Shown in pieces: positions 11,216 through 21,900 of a DNA stretch of 64,000 nucleotides. Made by a program: the position numbers and the translations under genes. The notes below the pieces were generated by a model, which made no database searches, was not told where the DNA came from, and saw nothing but the letters and a program-made list of their open reading frames with translations. The stretch's first letter is position 1, and each line of letters starts with the position of its first letter. Origin of the DNA: Oxytricha trifallax (lineage: Eukaryota > Ciliophora > Spirotrichea > Sporadotrichida > Oxytrichidae); NCBI GenBank assembly GCA_000711775.1, contig ARYC01017170.1:92116-156115 (forward strand), in the 5' to 3' direction.

Positions 11216-11783
11216 TCTAGCTTCCAGTTTCTATAAATGTTTATGAAATTTAAAATTATGGATATCCATTCTGAACTTACTAAAATTTTACTTCTAAATA
11301 GGGAGATCCACTAGGAGGTTAACTCTGAATCACATATATAAAGAAAGATGGAGAAAATTTCTCCAAGTTTCAGAGTATGACTTCAATTTTTATTAAACTT
11401 TCTCCATTAAATTGCTCCTATTATATATAATTAATTTAACTAGGTGTTGCTCCTAATTTATTTAAAACTTTATTAGGAAGTTAAATTAAAGTTCAAAACC
11501 GGATTAGGTGGTAAATAAAAAAAATTTACTTTAAAACCTCCCATCCTAATTTTGCAAGAATAAATTTAGGAGGACCTCCTAACTTTACAAAACATATTTA
11601 TCTGCATTTTAATGTATAAAATTGATGAATTAGTATATAAAATATCTCAAAATTTAAGAAAATTTAAACTAATGTCACGCACTTTGTTCTTATCAAACCT
11701 CCATCAATCTTTGAGGATTTGCTCTTACTTTTGTTTAAAGGTAGAATTTATACAGCTTATATAATTATTAATAGTATTTATAA
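11216..11783. promoter_or_regulatory. Divergent promoter spacer, group I
   Basis: Homologous, in reverse orientation, to 5910-6474. It keeps the repeated AGGTGGTG / CTCCTAA motif blocks (about 11440-11590). Confidence 0.45.
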
Positions 11784-13230
11784 ATGAGCGGTAACTACCT
11801 TAGAAAGCGGCATTGCTTGGCATTAGCCAGCAAAAACTTTCTTTCATTAATCAAAAGAAAATTGAGACTGATGATGCCTCTACCTAATATGAACCTGATA
11901 TTTTCTTACCTTAGGTCTCAGACTTTGAATAGCAATTCAGTTGTTAAATGGAGTATACAGAGCTAAGAAATATAATGTGAGGTACCAATAAAAATGGTTG
12001 AAGTGGAGGAAGAGAAAAAAGAAATAAAGATAGATCATTTTCGTGAAGAGTGCAAGAAAAGCTTTACCTATAAATCTACTCTTAAACGTCATATTTAAGA
12101 GCAGCATTCAAACAAACTCAAGCTCTATCTTAAGCATGATAAGATAGATGGAAATACTTCTGCCTTACTGTAATAAACATTACAATCACTCAAGAGATCT
12201 AAATGTTCACCTTGAAGAAACATCATAGCAAGAAGTTTGACGTCATAGATCCTTGAGACTGGTGAAGTATTTCTTCAGAAAAGAAAGTTAAGAGACCCTT
12301 TAGAATCTCTAGAGCAAAGAATTAAGAAAGAGAATAAACTCAATTAAAGGAGTGAGAAACCTCCCTGCCTCTGAGATAGTAAAAATTACTCTCGAGATGC
12401 ATGCACTCAAGCTTTCAATATTGAATATAATTGGCCTAACTGAGTGCAAAGAAAGTTATCTTAATTTTGAAGATATATTTGAGAAAAAGTCATAACTGAT
12501 AAGAAGTTTGCTTACAAGATTTATCCATTCAATTACTTTAAATGCGATGACAAGTATCAAATGGAGTTTGTCAATGAGTTTCAAGCTCTTACAAAAGCAA
12601 GGGATAGACAGAGCAGATTTATTATTAAACTTGAAGCAATTCTACGTGCTTAAAATCATTTAGTTTTTCGCCTACTTTTATACTAAATGACATTAAGAGA
12701 CTACGTCCAAGACTAAAGGTGTCCAATTTAAATACCTCTTATTCTAACAAATATCTGCAAAGGTATTGAGGAGCTGCATACTCTAGGATACGTGCACAGA
12801 GATTTAAAGCATGAAAACATTATGCTTGACTTTTTACCACTCAGAGTGGTAATAAAAACTTCAATAGATCGTAAAGAGTTGAGGCTTCAGGACTGGTCTA
12901 CGTTCGTGGCACTCCTGGATATTTTCCAGAGAGAGAAGACTGGAGGATGGAGATATAAAGTGGGATATCTGGTTTCTAGCAGCAATTATTGCTGAATCCG
13001 ATATGCCAAGAAATGATTACTGCAGTTGTAGAAGAGAAAAAGATTCAAAGCAAAGAATCCAGCAGTAATAAGAGCAAAATAGGATAAAAGGTAAATTGAG
13101 AGATATGGCTGAGCAAATTATCCTGAAGCCTAACAACAGAGTAGAACATACAATCGACTAGATAATAAGTTGGATAGGAGAAATTAAGTTTAGAAAGTTG
13201 CCTCGTGATGCCAAGGTACTGTTTGAGTGA
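11784..13230 (+). pseudogene. 57 kDa zinc-finger/kinase gene (group I TBE, copy B)
   Basis: The ATG at 11784 (MSGNYLRK) is in the same place as in element 1, and the TGA at 13228-13230 follows VLFE. A one-base deletion at about 11803 breaks the frame within the first 10 codons, and more indels follow. Recognisable parts are the Glu/Lys-rich stretch (VEVEEEKKEIK), finger residues around 12040-12110, and the kinase catalytic loop near 12795. There HRDLKHENIML has His in place of the usual Pro. The region of the DFN motif (about 12850-12870) is scrambled. Clearly a non-functional copy. Confidence 0.85.
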
Positions 13231-13718
13231 ATATTTAAAATGCAATACCTGAAATACACACTAATTTACATCAAATTTAAACATTAAACCCCTACATAAA
13301 CCTGATTAAAATCCTAATAAAGTATACACAAATAGTCTACTTTATCAATCAAAAACTCAATTAAACTACTGAAAGAGTTTTGGGGTTTTGAATCATAGCT
13401 AAACTTTGCCTCAACTAAAAGGCGAGAAGTTATTTATGTTGAGAGGGAGGTAGAGCTAAGAGGTCTTGAGTTTGAAGCAGAGGTCTTCAAAATAGAAGTA
13501 TAAAACTTAAAGAAGAGAGCAGAAATAGGACTTTAAACATAAATTGAATATGTTGAGGACCTAAAAGAACAGCTTCCTAATGAAAAGATAAAAACATTTT
13601 TATGTGAAGACTGCTAGAATCTTTTCTCAACCGAACAAAGCTTGAAGACACCTTAAAGAGGTACACTCTGGCAAAATCAAGATATATTTCAAGCATGATA
13701 AAGTGGATGGAAGGTACT
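12106..13718 (+). repeat. Tandem duplication unit, second copy
   Basis: Second copy of 8460-10077. Compare the two copies of the TBE terminus at 9743 and 13390, and the shared junction sequence AATCATAGCT after each. Confidence 0.75.
13394..13718 (+). pseudogene. 57 kDa gene, N-terminal fragment (TBE)
   Basis: Second copy of the 5' part of the gene at 9747: VEREVELRGLEFEAEVF, then the first finger region, ending at the sequence for KVDGRY. It is cut there by the left end of element 3 (AAT 13719-13721). It starts directly after the terminus of the copy B element, so it has no start codon. Confidence 0.8.
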
Positions 13719-13823
13719 AATCAAAACCCCAAAACCCCTTAGTGAGGTTTATAAGTGCTTTGATTTGTAGGGTATAGTTGGGGTCTTATTGGGGTTAGTA
13801 GAGAAATTAGGCCAATATACAAA

Positions 13824-14884
13824 ATGAGAAATAGAAATTAGCGAAATTTAGGCTCGATTTATGATGAGTAATATTTAGATTTACTGCTGAAGCTTAGGTA
13901 TGGTACAAGTATTAACATAGACTAAGCCAAACCTGTACTAAATTATGCAGCAATAAAAAGTTATTACGCAAGAGTGCCTCAACTGTTAGGTATCACTGCT
14001 TGCTAGCTGTTTAGCATTTTAATTCTGGTTGTTGAACGCATCCTGCAAGAAAATAAAAGTTCTCTCAGGCTCATATTAACTTCCTCTGCCACTCGAAGAC
14101 TTTGAAGTATTGGGCACACTTTCCATTAGACTAGCGAGCTGTGATGTTTCATAGCAGGTTTCCTGACATGCGTATCTCTCCTTAGACTATAGCCAATATT
14201 TATAGAAGAAATGGTATTACTTTCAAGACTGTAAACAGAGTGAAAAGAGTGATTGATTTTACAGTGCCATTTTATAGTAATAATTTAAACTATATATATG
14301 ATTAAATGCAGAGAGATATTACTAATAATATCAAGTTCATACACGCTGATGAAGCTGTGATTACCCTCAAAACCTTTATTAATAAGTCTTGGTATAAGAA
14401 GTATGATAATATAGAAGTCTATGATTAAAAAGTGAAGGTGTCACCCATGCAATTTTAGCTGGTATAAGTGAAGATTCAGGACGAGAGAGTAATGTTATTA
14501 ACCCTCGCTCTATTAAGCGAGAGTAGTATATAGAGTTCCTACACAAGCTCAGAGAGAAGTATAGTAACCAAGAGATCATCCTGTTGTTGATAACCTCTCA
14601 GTTCATAAGACTAAAGAGTCTAAGAAAGCTTATGAAGAGCTAAACATAACTCCTGTATACAACGTTCCTTATAGCCCATAATTTAATGGAATTGAATTCT
14701 ACTAGACTTAAATCAAGACTCAATACAAGAAGCTGCTGCTGTATCATCTTATGCATGACTTGCCCATCGATACAGTAGACTTAATTCAAAGCAGCTGTAA
14801 AGAGTGAGCGTAGATAAGACAACAATTTGTGCGAGAGAAGGAAGAATGAATGTTTATAAATAAGTTTAAGATTTAAACGAATGA
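13824..14884 (+). pseudogene. TBE transposase (DD34E), group II, frameshifted
   Basis: The ATG at 13824 (MRNRNQRN, with TAG as Gln) matches the copy at 43767; the TGA is at 14882-14884. Conserved parts: QRAVMFHRRFPDMRIS, IHADEAVI, SVHKTKESKKAYEE and SPQFNGIEFYW with the Gln encoded by TAA. Against the 42702-43767 copy there is an extra base near 14435, a missing base at 14583 (just before the second catalytic Asp, so LFVDN is out of frame) and a missing base near 14800. It is convergent with the 22K gene. Confidence 0.9.
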
Positions 14885-14898
14885 ATAAATACACATAT

Positions 14899-15677
14899 TA
14901 AACTAACCCATAAAAGGGTTTGGCTTCTCTTTCTTCTCCTCTTCTTATGGCTTGCTTGGCCCCATATTTCTTCTCTAGTGCCAGCTCCTGCATCTATGAT
15001 CATATCATCTGGCTTTTAGACATCTTTATAAAGCCTCTTGCTCACCTCATAAATTGTCTCCGACTTTCTTTCTCTGTGAACCTTTGCATGCTCTTTCATA
15101 AGATATATACCAGCGCCAGATTTTCCTACAAATTATGTCAAAGCTTACTTGAAAGATAAGGATGCTTCTTAAGTCCCTCTAGCCAAGCTGAGCTTATTAG
15201 AATGCCTAGCTTTCTCTAGTCTTCAGGAGAGATAGAATATCGTTTCTTATGTGCTTCTTCAATTATTTCTCTGAGATACTCCTCTTTTATTGTACCAAGA
15301 ACACCAAAGAAAAAGTTCCTCTCTGGTAGTTTATTAGAGAGTTGTGTCTTGGTAGGAAGGTAAACTACCACTTCCTCATCTTACATGGCATCCTCATAAA
15401 GATTAGTGACTGAAATCTCAGGGTAGTTAGGAATTTCTATTAGTTTAATCTCTTTATTTTTAAAAGCTTTCTTCTCCTCACAAAGTATTGCTTTCAAGAA
15501 TGAAATTTTGGTACCTTCCATCGTTGGAAGGAACAAACCAACTGTATAAGATATTAATAGTCATCAAGCTATCTTACCATGTAAAGTTAGGTATCGATAG
15601 AGATCTTCCATACTTCTGAATCTAGAGATCACTTCTTGACCCTCAACTCTTTTCATTTGATCATTGAGTGATTCCAT
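14899..15677 (-). pseudogene. 22 kDa TBE protein, two introns, one late frameshift
   Basis: ATG at 15677 (MESLNDQMKRVE). Removing a 36-base intron (about 15539-15574, GTAAG..ACAG) restores HVGLFLPTMEGTKISFLK. Without removal the frame hits TGA at once. Exon 2 carries IEIPNYPEISVTNLYEDAM, LPERNFFFGVLGTIKEEYL and HPYLSS. A 23-base intron (GTAAGCTTT..TTGTAG) then leads to GKSGAGIYLMKEHAKVHRERKSE and the Lys-rich tail. One base is lost near the GAGT/REE position relative to the 41903 copy, which changes the last residues. This is the best-preserved 22K copy in the window. Function unknown; it has no similarity to anything I recognise outside TBEs. Confidence 0.82.
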
Positions 15678-16242
15678 CTTTGCTCCTCTTCCTATTAATG
15701 AATTTCAAATTATAATTTATAGACTTCTGAATCCTATTGTTTAAAACTTACTATTAAATATGGGCATCTTATAGGAGGTCAACCCTGTAAAGATACGTGG
15801 AGAAAGTTCGCAGAAGCTGTAACAAACTTCAGAGATGGAGCTCCATTTTTATCAATTTTGTTCCATTAAATTAGTACTAAATTTGTTTAAATTCAATTAG
15901 TACCGGTACTAAATCCGTTTAAGTTTAATTGGTACCAATTTAACAGTACCAAAACTTAATTGGTACCTAGTTTTAATCCAGTGAGGTTTTAATGGAAAAG
16001 TTCCAATCTGGTTTAAAACTTAATTGGTACCAGTACCAACCTGAACTTTATCTGAGTTGGTACCAGAATCAAAATTATTAAGAGTAAAATTACGAAAGTT
16101 ATACTTATAAACTGAGTATAAATATGAAGTCTTAGAGCTTAGATAAAACCATCATTTATGCTGTTGCAACTCCTATATAGTCAAGATATAGCTATAGAGG
16201 TTTTAAGATCTTTATAATAGAAATTTAAATTTGAATTTAAAA
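15678..16242. promoter_or_regulatory. Divergent promoter spacer with repeated TTGGTACCAA motif
   Basis: The spacer between the divergent 22K and 57K genes of element 3. Between about 15880 and 16075 it holds roughly eight full or partial copies of AATTGGTACC / GGTACCAATT, several back to back. The same arrangement occurs at 41515-41710 in element 5. Group I elements use a different repeated motif at the same place. Confidence 0.55.
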
Positions 16243-17690
16243 ATGGCGGTCAACTTAAATCGTAGAGCAGCACTTTTAGGAGCAGGTCAATCAATGCTCA
16301 ACTTTGGCTCCACTAAAAAGCCTGAAATCATTTATGTTGAGAGGGAGGTAGAGCTAAGAGCTCTTGAATTTGAAGCAGAGGTTTTTATCATAGAAGTATT
16401 AAACCAGAGGAAGAGCGCAGAGATAGGGGTTTAAACTTAAATTGATTATGTTGAGGAGCTAAAAGAACAGCAACCAATCGAAAAGATAAAAACATATTAA
16501 TGTGAAGACTGCTAGAATCATTTCTCAACTGAACAAAGCTTGAAAAAACACCTTAAAGAGGTACACTCAGGCAAAGCCAAGATCTATTTCAAGCATGAAA
16601 AGGTAGATGGTTAGGTATTAGTGTACGACATGCATGAAATCATATAAACACTCAGCTAAAGTTAAAGGGCATATGCAAAAGCATCACCTCAGTGAGTTCT
16701 TGATTGAAGATTAAGAGACTAAAAAACTAGTGCCAGCTAGAAAATCTAATACTCTTGAGTCATAAAGAGAGCAGCAAGAGAGACTCAAGAGACAGAAGCG
16801 ATATGAATCGATGAACCAGCCAGTAGGTAATACAATTTTAGCATGCTTCTAAGCGAAGGCTATGAATATACCTGCATTCAATGCAGTTGATCTCAGCACT
16901 TGTATTGAAAACTACTTGAATATAAACGTGCCTGCAAATGCAAAGCTCATAGTAGTTGATGAGTATGCATACAAGGTGTATCCATTCAGTTATCTTATTA
17001 AGAACCAACAGTATTAGAACGAGTTTGCAAATGAATACATGGTACTTAGAGAGGCCTAAAGAAAAGACTGCAAGAATTTGCTTAAGCTAAATGGTGTTAT
17101 TTTAAGTTATGGTTTCATCGCATTAAGGCTAAAGAAATTTGAGATGACTCTGAGAGACTACCTATATCACAATAGATACCCTGATGATTTAAACGATATA
17201 CTCTCAGATATGATTCAGGGTGTTAAGGAGTTGCATTAACTTGGATATGTTCATAGAGATTTGAAGCCTGAAAACGTTATGCTAAATCTCTGCCCTTTTA
17301 GAAGTAGTGGTTATCGATTTCAATAGAGCTTTAAGATAGGAGATTGTCACTTTAGCACAAGTACTTGGTACTCCAGGTTACTTCCCAATAAGAGAGAAGT
17401 GGACTAATGGTTCTGTTTAATGGGATGTTTGGGCAGTAGCAGCAATAATATTAGAAAGTGACATAGAATGTATGTGTTACTTTGGTACAAAGCATGAAAA
17501 ATAATCAATAAGTTTGGCTCAGAAACATATAAAGTAAGAAGATTTCTGCTAAGAAATTAAAAGCATAGTAGAGATGATAATCGTGAGAGCTCCTAACTAT
17601 CCTCGGTAAACATTAGATGACATACTTGACCCACTTGAGAGAGCAAGGTTCAAAAGATATAACAAAGACAAGCAGATAAAATTTGTATGA
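16243..17690 (+). pseudogene. 57 kDa zinc-finger / kinase protein (group II TBE), two frameshifts
   Basis: The ATG at 16243 (MAVNLNRRAALLG) fits the copy at 41336; the TGA at 17688-17690 follows KQIKFV. Order of features: VEREVELRALEFEAEVF; finger 1 CEDC..HLKEVH; finger 2 CTTCMKSYKH..HMQKHH; AYKVYPFSYL; KFEMTLRDYLYHNRY; catalytic loop YVHRDLKPENVML; VVIDFN in place of DFG; GTPGYFPIREKW; DVWAVAAIILESD. One extra T near 16612, between the two fingers, and one near 17297, between the catalytic loop and DFN, break the frame. Apart from these two bases the reading frame is open to the normal end, so the copy seems fairly young. Confidence 0.88.
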
Positions 17691-17830
17691 TTTAAGTAAA
17701 CTAAATTCATTAAATATTTATTAAATTAAGATAAAACCTGCATTTTGTCTACTAACCCCAATAAGACCCCAACTATACCCTACAAATCAAAGCACTTATT
17801 AACCTCACTAAGGGGTTTTGGGGTTTTGAT

Positions 17831-18967
17831 TGCAACGACCTGGCACTTCTAAAACCTTATTACTGGGGCTTTGTATTTGAGATTTATCGGGTACCCCTCT
17901 CCTTCGAAAAATTACTTTAAGTCGTCAATATTATCTTTGTCGCAAAAAATGTCTCTCTTTATTTCATCCATTATAACTATCTGTGGCTATGTGTTTGGTT
18001 TGCTAGAGTCAATGCAGAATGTTCTATTAAGTATCTTAAAGTCTTCTGTAATGAATATCTTTCTCAAGTACCGAGCAATAGTGGTTTTTCCAGTATTTGG
18101 CTGCCCAAATAGCCAGACGACATTGACTTTATCTGGACATTTTCTGAAAATTACTCTGTAAAGTTTATCAACTGCATCAAAATACATCATATCCTCAAGA
18201 GTCTGTTTATCAAGTCGAATCAAATTGGGAGATTAGGTATCAGAGCACTATAGGAAACTTAAAAGTGATTACAACTTTGATTGAAGTGGTTTGGGTTTTG
18301 AAACTATCAATTATTCGTAGCCTTAGTAAATGACAAGTTTTTTGTGATTCTAAACTATCTAATCGCAGACTTCCTTATTATCCTGGTACATCATATACAT
18401 ATCTCCCACTGTACTGACCTACTTTGTCCTCACTAGCTGTTTGAATGTGTCTTGAATTCTGCCTTGTGATTGAGAGGACATATTTGAGGAGGATCTCCTG
18501 CCTTGTGACTAAGAAGACATATTTGAAGAAGAACTTCTGCCATCTGGGGTTTTGGCAAAGACTTTAGCATGGGCAATGAATTCCTTGAAATGATCTGAAT
18601 CCCCGCAGTGAAGTGTAATTTTATCATGGCTTGAGTAGAGTCTCCTTAGTTACACCTTTCCTAACACTGAATACGAGAAATTTAAACTGGCTAGTTTCTT
18701 AAATCCACGCTACTCGGATCTGCTGAAGTAGTTTTTCGAAAGCCCAAGGCCATCTTCCATTAAATGTATCGATAAGTATTTCTTTACTGAGTCTGGTAGA
18801 GTGCACAAGAATATGGTTGCATGACTAAACCTATCAGTTAATTTTGATACTATTTCCACCACTCGCGAATAAATGCTCTTTTCATCATCGGTCTTTATCT
18901 CTAGTATAAACAGGTGTCGTTCGTTCAAGTGTAAGTCTTCTTTTTAGATCTGATATTTTTTCTCCAT
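17831..18967 (-). CDS. Rep-like SF3 helicase gene, C-terminus cut off by TBE
   Basis: An unbroken run of 379 codons (TAA/TAG read as Gln) from the ATG at 18967 to the TBE boundary. Residues 288-296 are GQPNTGKTT (Walker A), preceded by VVWLF. Residues 331-336 are VIMDEI (Walker B). Near 357-366 is GYPINLKYKAP, which fits the segment between Walker B and motif C of superfamily 3 helicases (papillomavirus E1, parvovirus NS1 and CRESS Rep type). The motif C Asn is missing because the TBE end sits there. Between residues of about 145 and 175 there is a duplicated Ser-rich block (SSSNMSSQSQGR). The N-terminal 130 residues show no HUH nuclease motif that I can defend. The absence of TGA over 1.1 kb contrasts with the broken TBE genes. 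It may come from a DNA virus, plasmid or helicase-bearing transposon. Confidence 0.75.
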
Positions 18968-21900
18968 AGAAATTATTGATATTGCTAGGTAAATTCGAGG
19001 GGAACACACCGAGATAAAGACTTATTCCATCACCCATTTAAATTTTAGATTAATCAAATTATATATAATTCCTAATAATCTTGCACTTTATAAATGACTT
19101 TCAGATTTGTACAATTATTAAAAAAAAAACTAATTAAAACTAAACTGTTTAATCGTACAACTGTACAAATATAGGTACGCCTTAATATTAAAAAAACTAA
19201 AATTTTAAAACTGTACAATCGTACAACTGTACAATCTTGGTTATAATTATTTATTATAATAAAAGTTAAAATTAAAAGTGTACTAACCAAATTAGAATTA
19301 AAAGCTGATCAAATTAGTGCGAGTTATAATTATTAATATTATAATCATATATATGAATTTCTTGAATTTCCTAATATTATCTATTTTAACATTATTAGAA
19401 TTATAAGTAATTATATTTTAAATGCAAAATTTTAAGTTTTATTTTATATATAATAATCTAATATTAATGAATTTGAAACTAACCTTAATTAATTTATATA
19501 AGTTATTATATTCATATTATATCATAATAGTTTTATTTATAAAATTATATAAGTTGTAAAATTTTATTCTCATAAAATCACAAAGTTTTATTGTAAAAAA
19601 ATTTAGGAAAATTAATCAATTACACAATTAAAAAATACAACCGTAAATGATCTGCTGGACTAAATTTTTCTTAGAAATTAATAAATTATTTTTTAATAAA
19701 ATCAATAATTTCATCTTTTTTTTTTAAAAATAATAATTAAGATATTTTTAAATTAGATAAAATATATAATAAGCTTATAAAATCTGAGTTAAGTAATAAT
19801 TTAAAATATAAAAGGTTTATTATTTACAAACTATTATTAATTTCTATATTTTTACAAATAATATAAATAATAAAATAAAATTATAATATGATATACCTAT
19901 CAGTTCTATAATTAATTAAAATTAATATTAAAATAAAATAGATTCATCAAATATTGCAATTTAATCATAAATTATAGAATTAAAATTATTAATTATCAAA
20001 TAAAAAAGAAAATAATAATGAAATATTTTATTTTTTTTACAATTATCATATATAATTATATGTAAATTTTTCAATGATTCCAATTCTTAACCCAAGATTT
20101 TTCCTAATATTTTTGAATCATCCTATTTCAAATTCCATTAATTAAATTGATATACTGGGTCTTATTCAATTTTTTAGGCAAGAATTTAGATTAATATGGA
20201 GTTCTTTTGCAGAATGATCAATCGATTATAGATTAAAAAAAAATATAATTAATTAAAAATTTATAAATCAATTTAAAGAAAAGTAAAATAATAAAAATTT
20301 ACAGAATTCAATAAGAAATTGTTTTAGTTCTTTTATTTTGAAAGATGAAACTTTTACATTTTTTAAAAATATATTGGAAATAAAATCAAACAAAACTCAT
20401 TCATTATTAAAACTATAATTTCAAATAATAGAAAATAAAAATAATAAAATATTATAAATTTATATCTTCTGATTAAAATTTTTGTTTAAATTTTAAAGGT
20501 TAAATATCTGCATGATCTTTGTTTTTTTAATTTATCACTTTTTTTAAAAATATTTTATCATATAATATCTCAGTTAAAAAATAAGTCAATATATAATAGC
20601 AAAATAACTTAAATTACTAAAGATTTTAAATAAAATAACAATTAAAAAATTTTAAATAAGCTAAAAATAACATCATCTATGATTTAATAAATATTAAAAT
20701 TCTAGAATAATATGGTACCTATGAGAACCTATTATACTATTGCTTAAATTAATTAATGAATATTACTTTTCTTTTTAAAGTTTTACTAATTACGTTTAGA
20801 TTTCTAAACTATTCATTTAATATTTATTGGATTCATGAATTATGTTTAAACATAATATAATAACCACGAAATCCTCAAATTAAGGATTATTTAGTTAATG
20901 TTTCTATATTCTTCTGGAACTATTTAAATCTATTTAGAATTGAAGGAATATTTATAAACGGATCTTAGGATTCTAATTTTTAAGATGATTTATGTTAAAG
21001 CTTTATATTATAATTTGCCACATTACCTATTTTGGAAATTGAAATGTAATCATAATTTTATGTCTTAAAAAATTAATTAATCATTTATAAGTATAGTTAA
21101 AATGATTATGCTAAACTTTAATATATATTATTAAGCTTCATCGCCAACAATTTAAAAGATGGTGATAAAGCTAGAATATTATTATAATTTCTAAATAATC
21201 AACTAAAGAAATTTAAATAGTTTTTAAACAAGTGATTGTTTAACTTTAAAAATTTAATTTTCTTATTTATTTTATTTGAAGGTTTTTAAAATATGTCTAT
21301 TTAAATTAATCCATTATATTTGATTTATGGGTTAACAGTTCCGATTAAGAATTAAATTTTACTAAAATTAATCCATAATAAAAATAATAGTGAGAATTGT
21401 AAAATAATATGAATATTTACAACGATGTCTATTAAAACTACAAAGTACAGGATGTTCACTGAAAATGAACCAAAATAATAATAAAATAAAAATTGGATGG
21501 TCAGATTAATCATAAATAATTTTAAATATCTAAAATTAATAAAAATAATAATTTAATTTAGAACAATTAAATTATTTAAATTCTTATTATAATAGTCATA
21601 CTTTAATTTTAATGAATCAGTAGTTTAATTTGATAAGTTAAAAGATAGATAATTTTTATAATACTTTTGTAATATTTTTATGTTTTAATTACAAATTGAA
21701 AACATTATATCAACTATAATTAGTCAATGAACTCAATAAATTTTTAATTTTAACTAAGAAAACGACATTATATATTTTTTACTATTTAATAAAATAATAT
21801 AAAAATCTCAATTTAAATTGACTCCAATAAGTTAAGAAAAGATGTTTAGCAAATGAAAAACTACAATAATAATTCCTAACAATAAAGGTTCGTATTACAA

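Larger units (their letters stand above)
11027..13390. mobile_element. TBE: Truncated TBE (group I), copy B
   Basis: It holds the start of a 22K gene (minus), the divergent promoter spacer and a 57K gene (plus), ending in a group I terminus (TTTTGGGGTTTTG at 13378-13390, then AAT). The transposase half is absent: the element is cut at 11027 by the terminus of the previous TBE fragment, inside the 22K gene. It is the longer sibling of the 8460-9743 fragment. Confidence 0.85.
13722..17828. mobile_element. TBE: TBE transposon, full length (group II), element 3
   Basis: The element is 4107 bp with perfect CAAAACCCCAAAACCCC termini and an inverted terminal repeat of about 80 bp (inner sequence TTAGTGAGGTTTATAAG). 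Gene order is transposase (plus), 22K (minus), 57K (plus). The left flank AAT lies in 57K sequence of another TBE. The right flank ATT lies in a Rep-like helicase gene. The flanks therefore do not form a matching ANT duplication, and they come from different loci, which points to recombination after insertion. Confidence 0.95.

Noticed and set aside
13045..13245. 66-codon minus-strand frame (also 4438-4623 on plus)
   Set aside because: Antisense to the C-terminus of the TBE 57K genes.
14920..15159. 79-codon plus-strand frame (and its counterparts at 42421-42666, 7615-7902 and 43140-43331)
   Set aside because: These are antisense shadows of the TBE 22K and transposase genes.
17871..18161. 96-codon plus-strand frame
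   Set aside because: Antisense shadow of the helicase domain of the Rep-like gene.
18281..18300. A degenerate TBE terminus (GGTTTGGGTTTTG)
   Set aside because: It lies inside the open Rep-like reading frame and no TBE terminal-repeat sequence continues from it.
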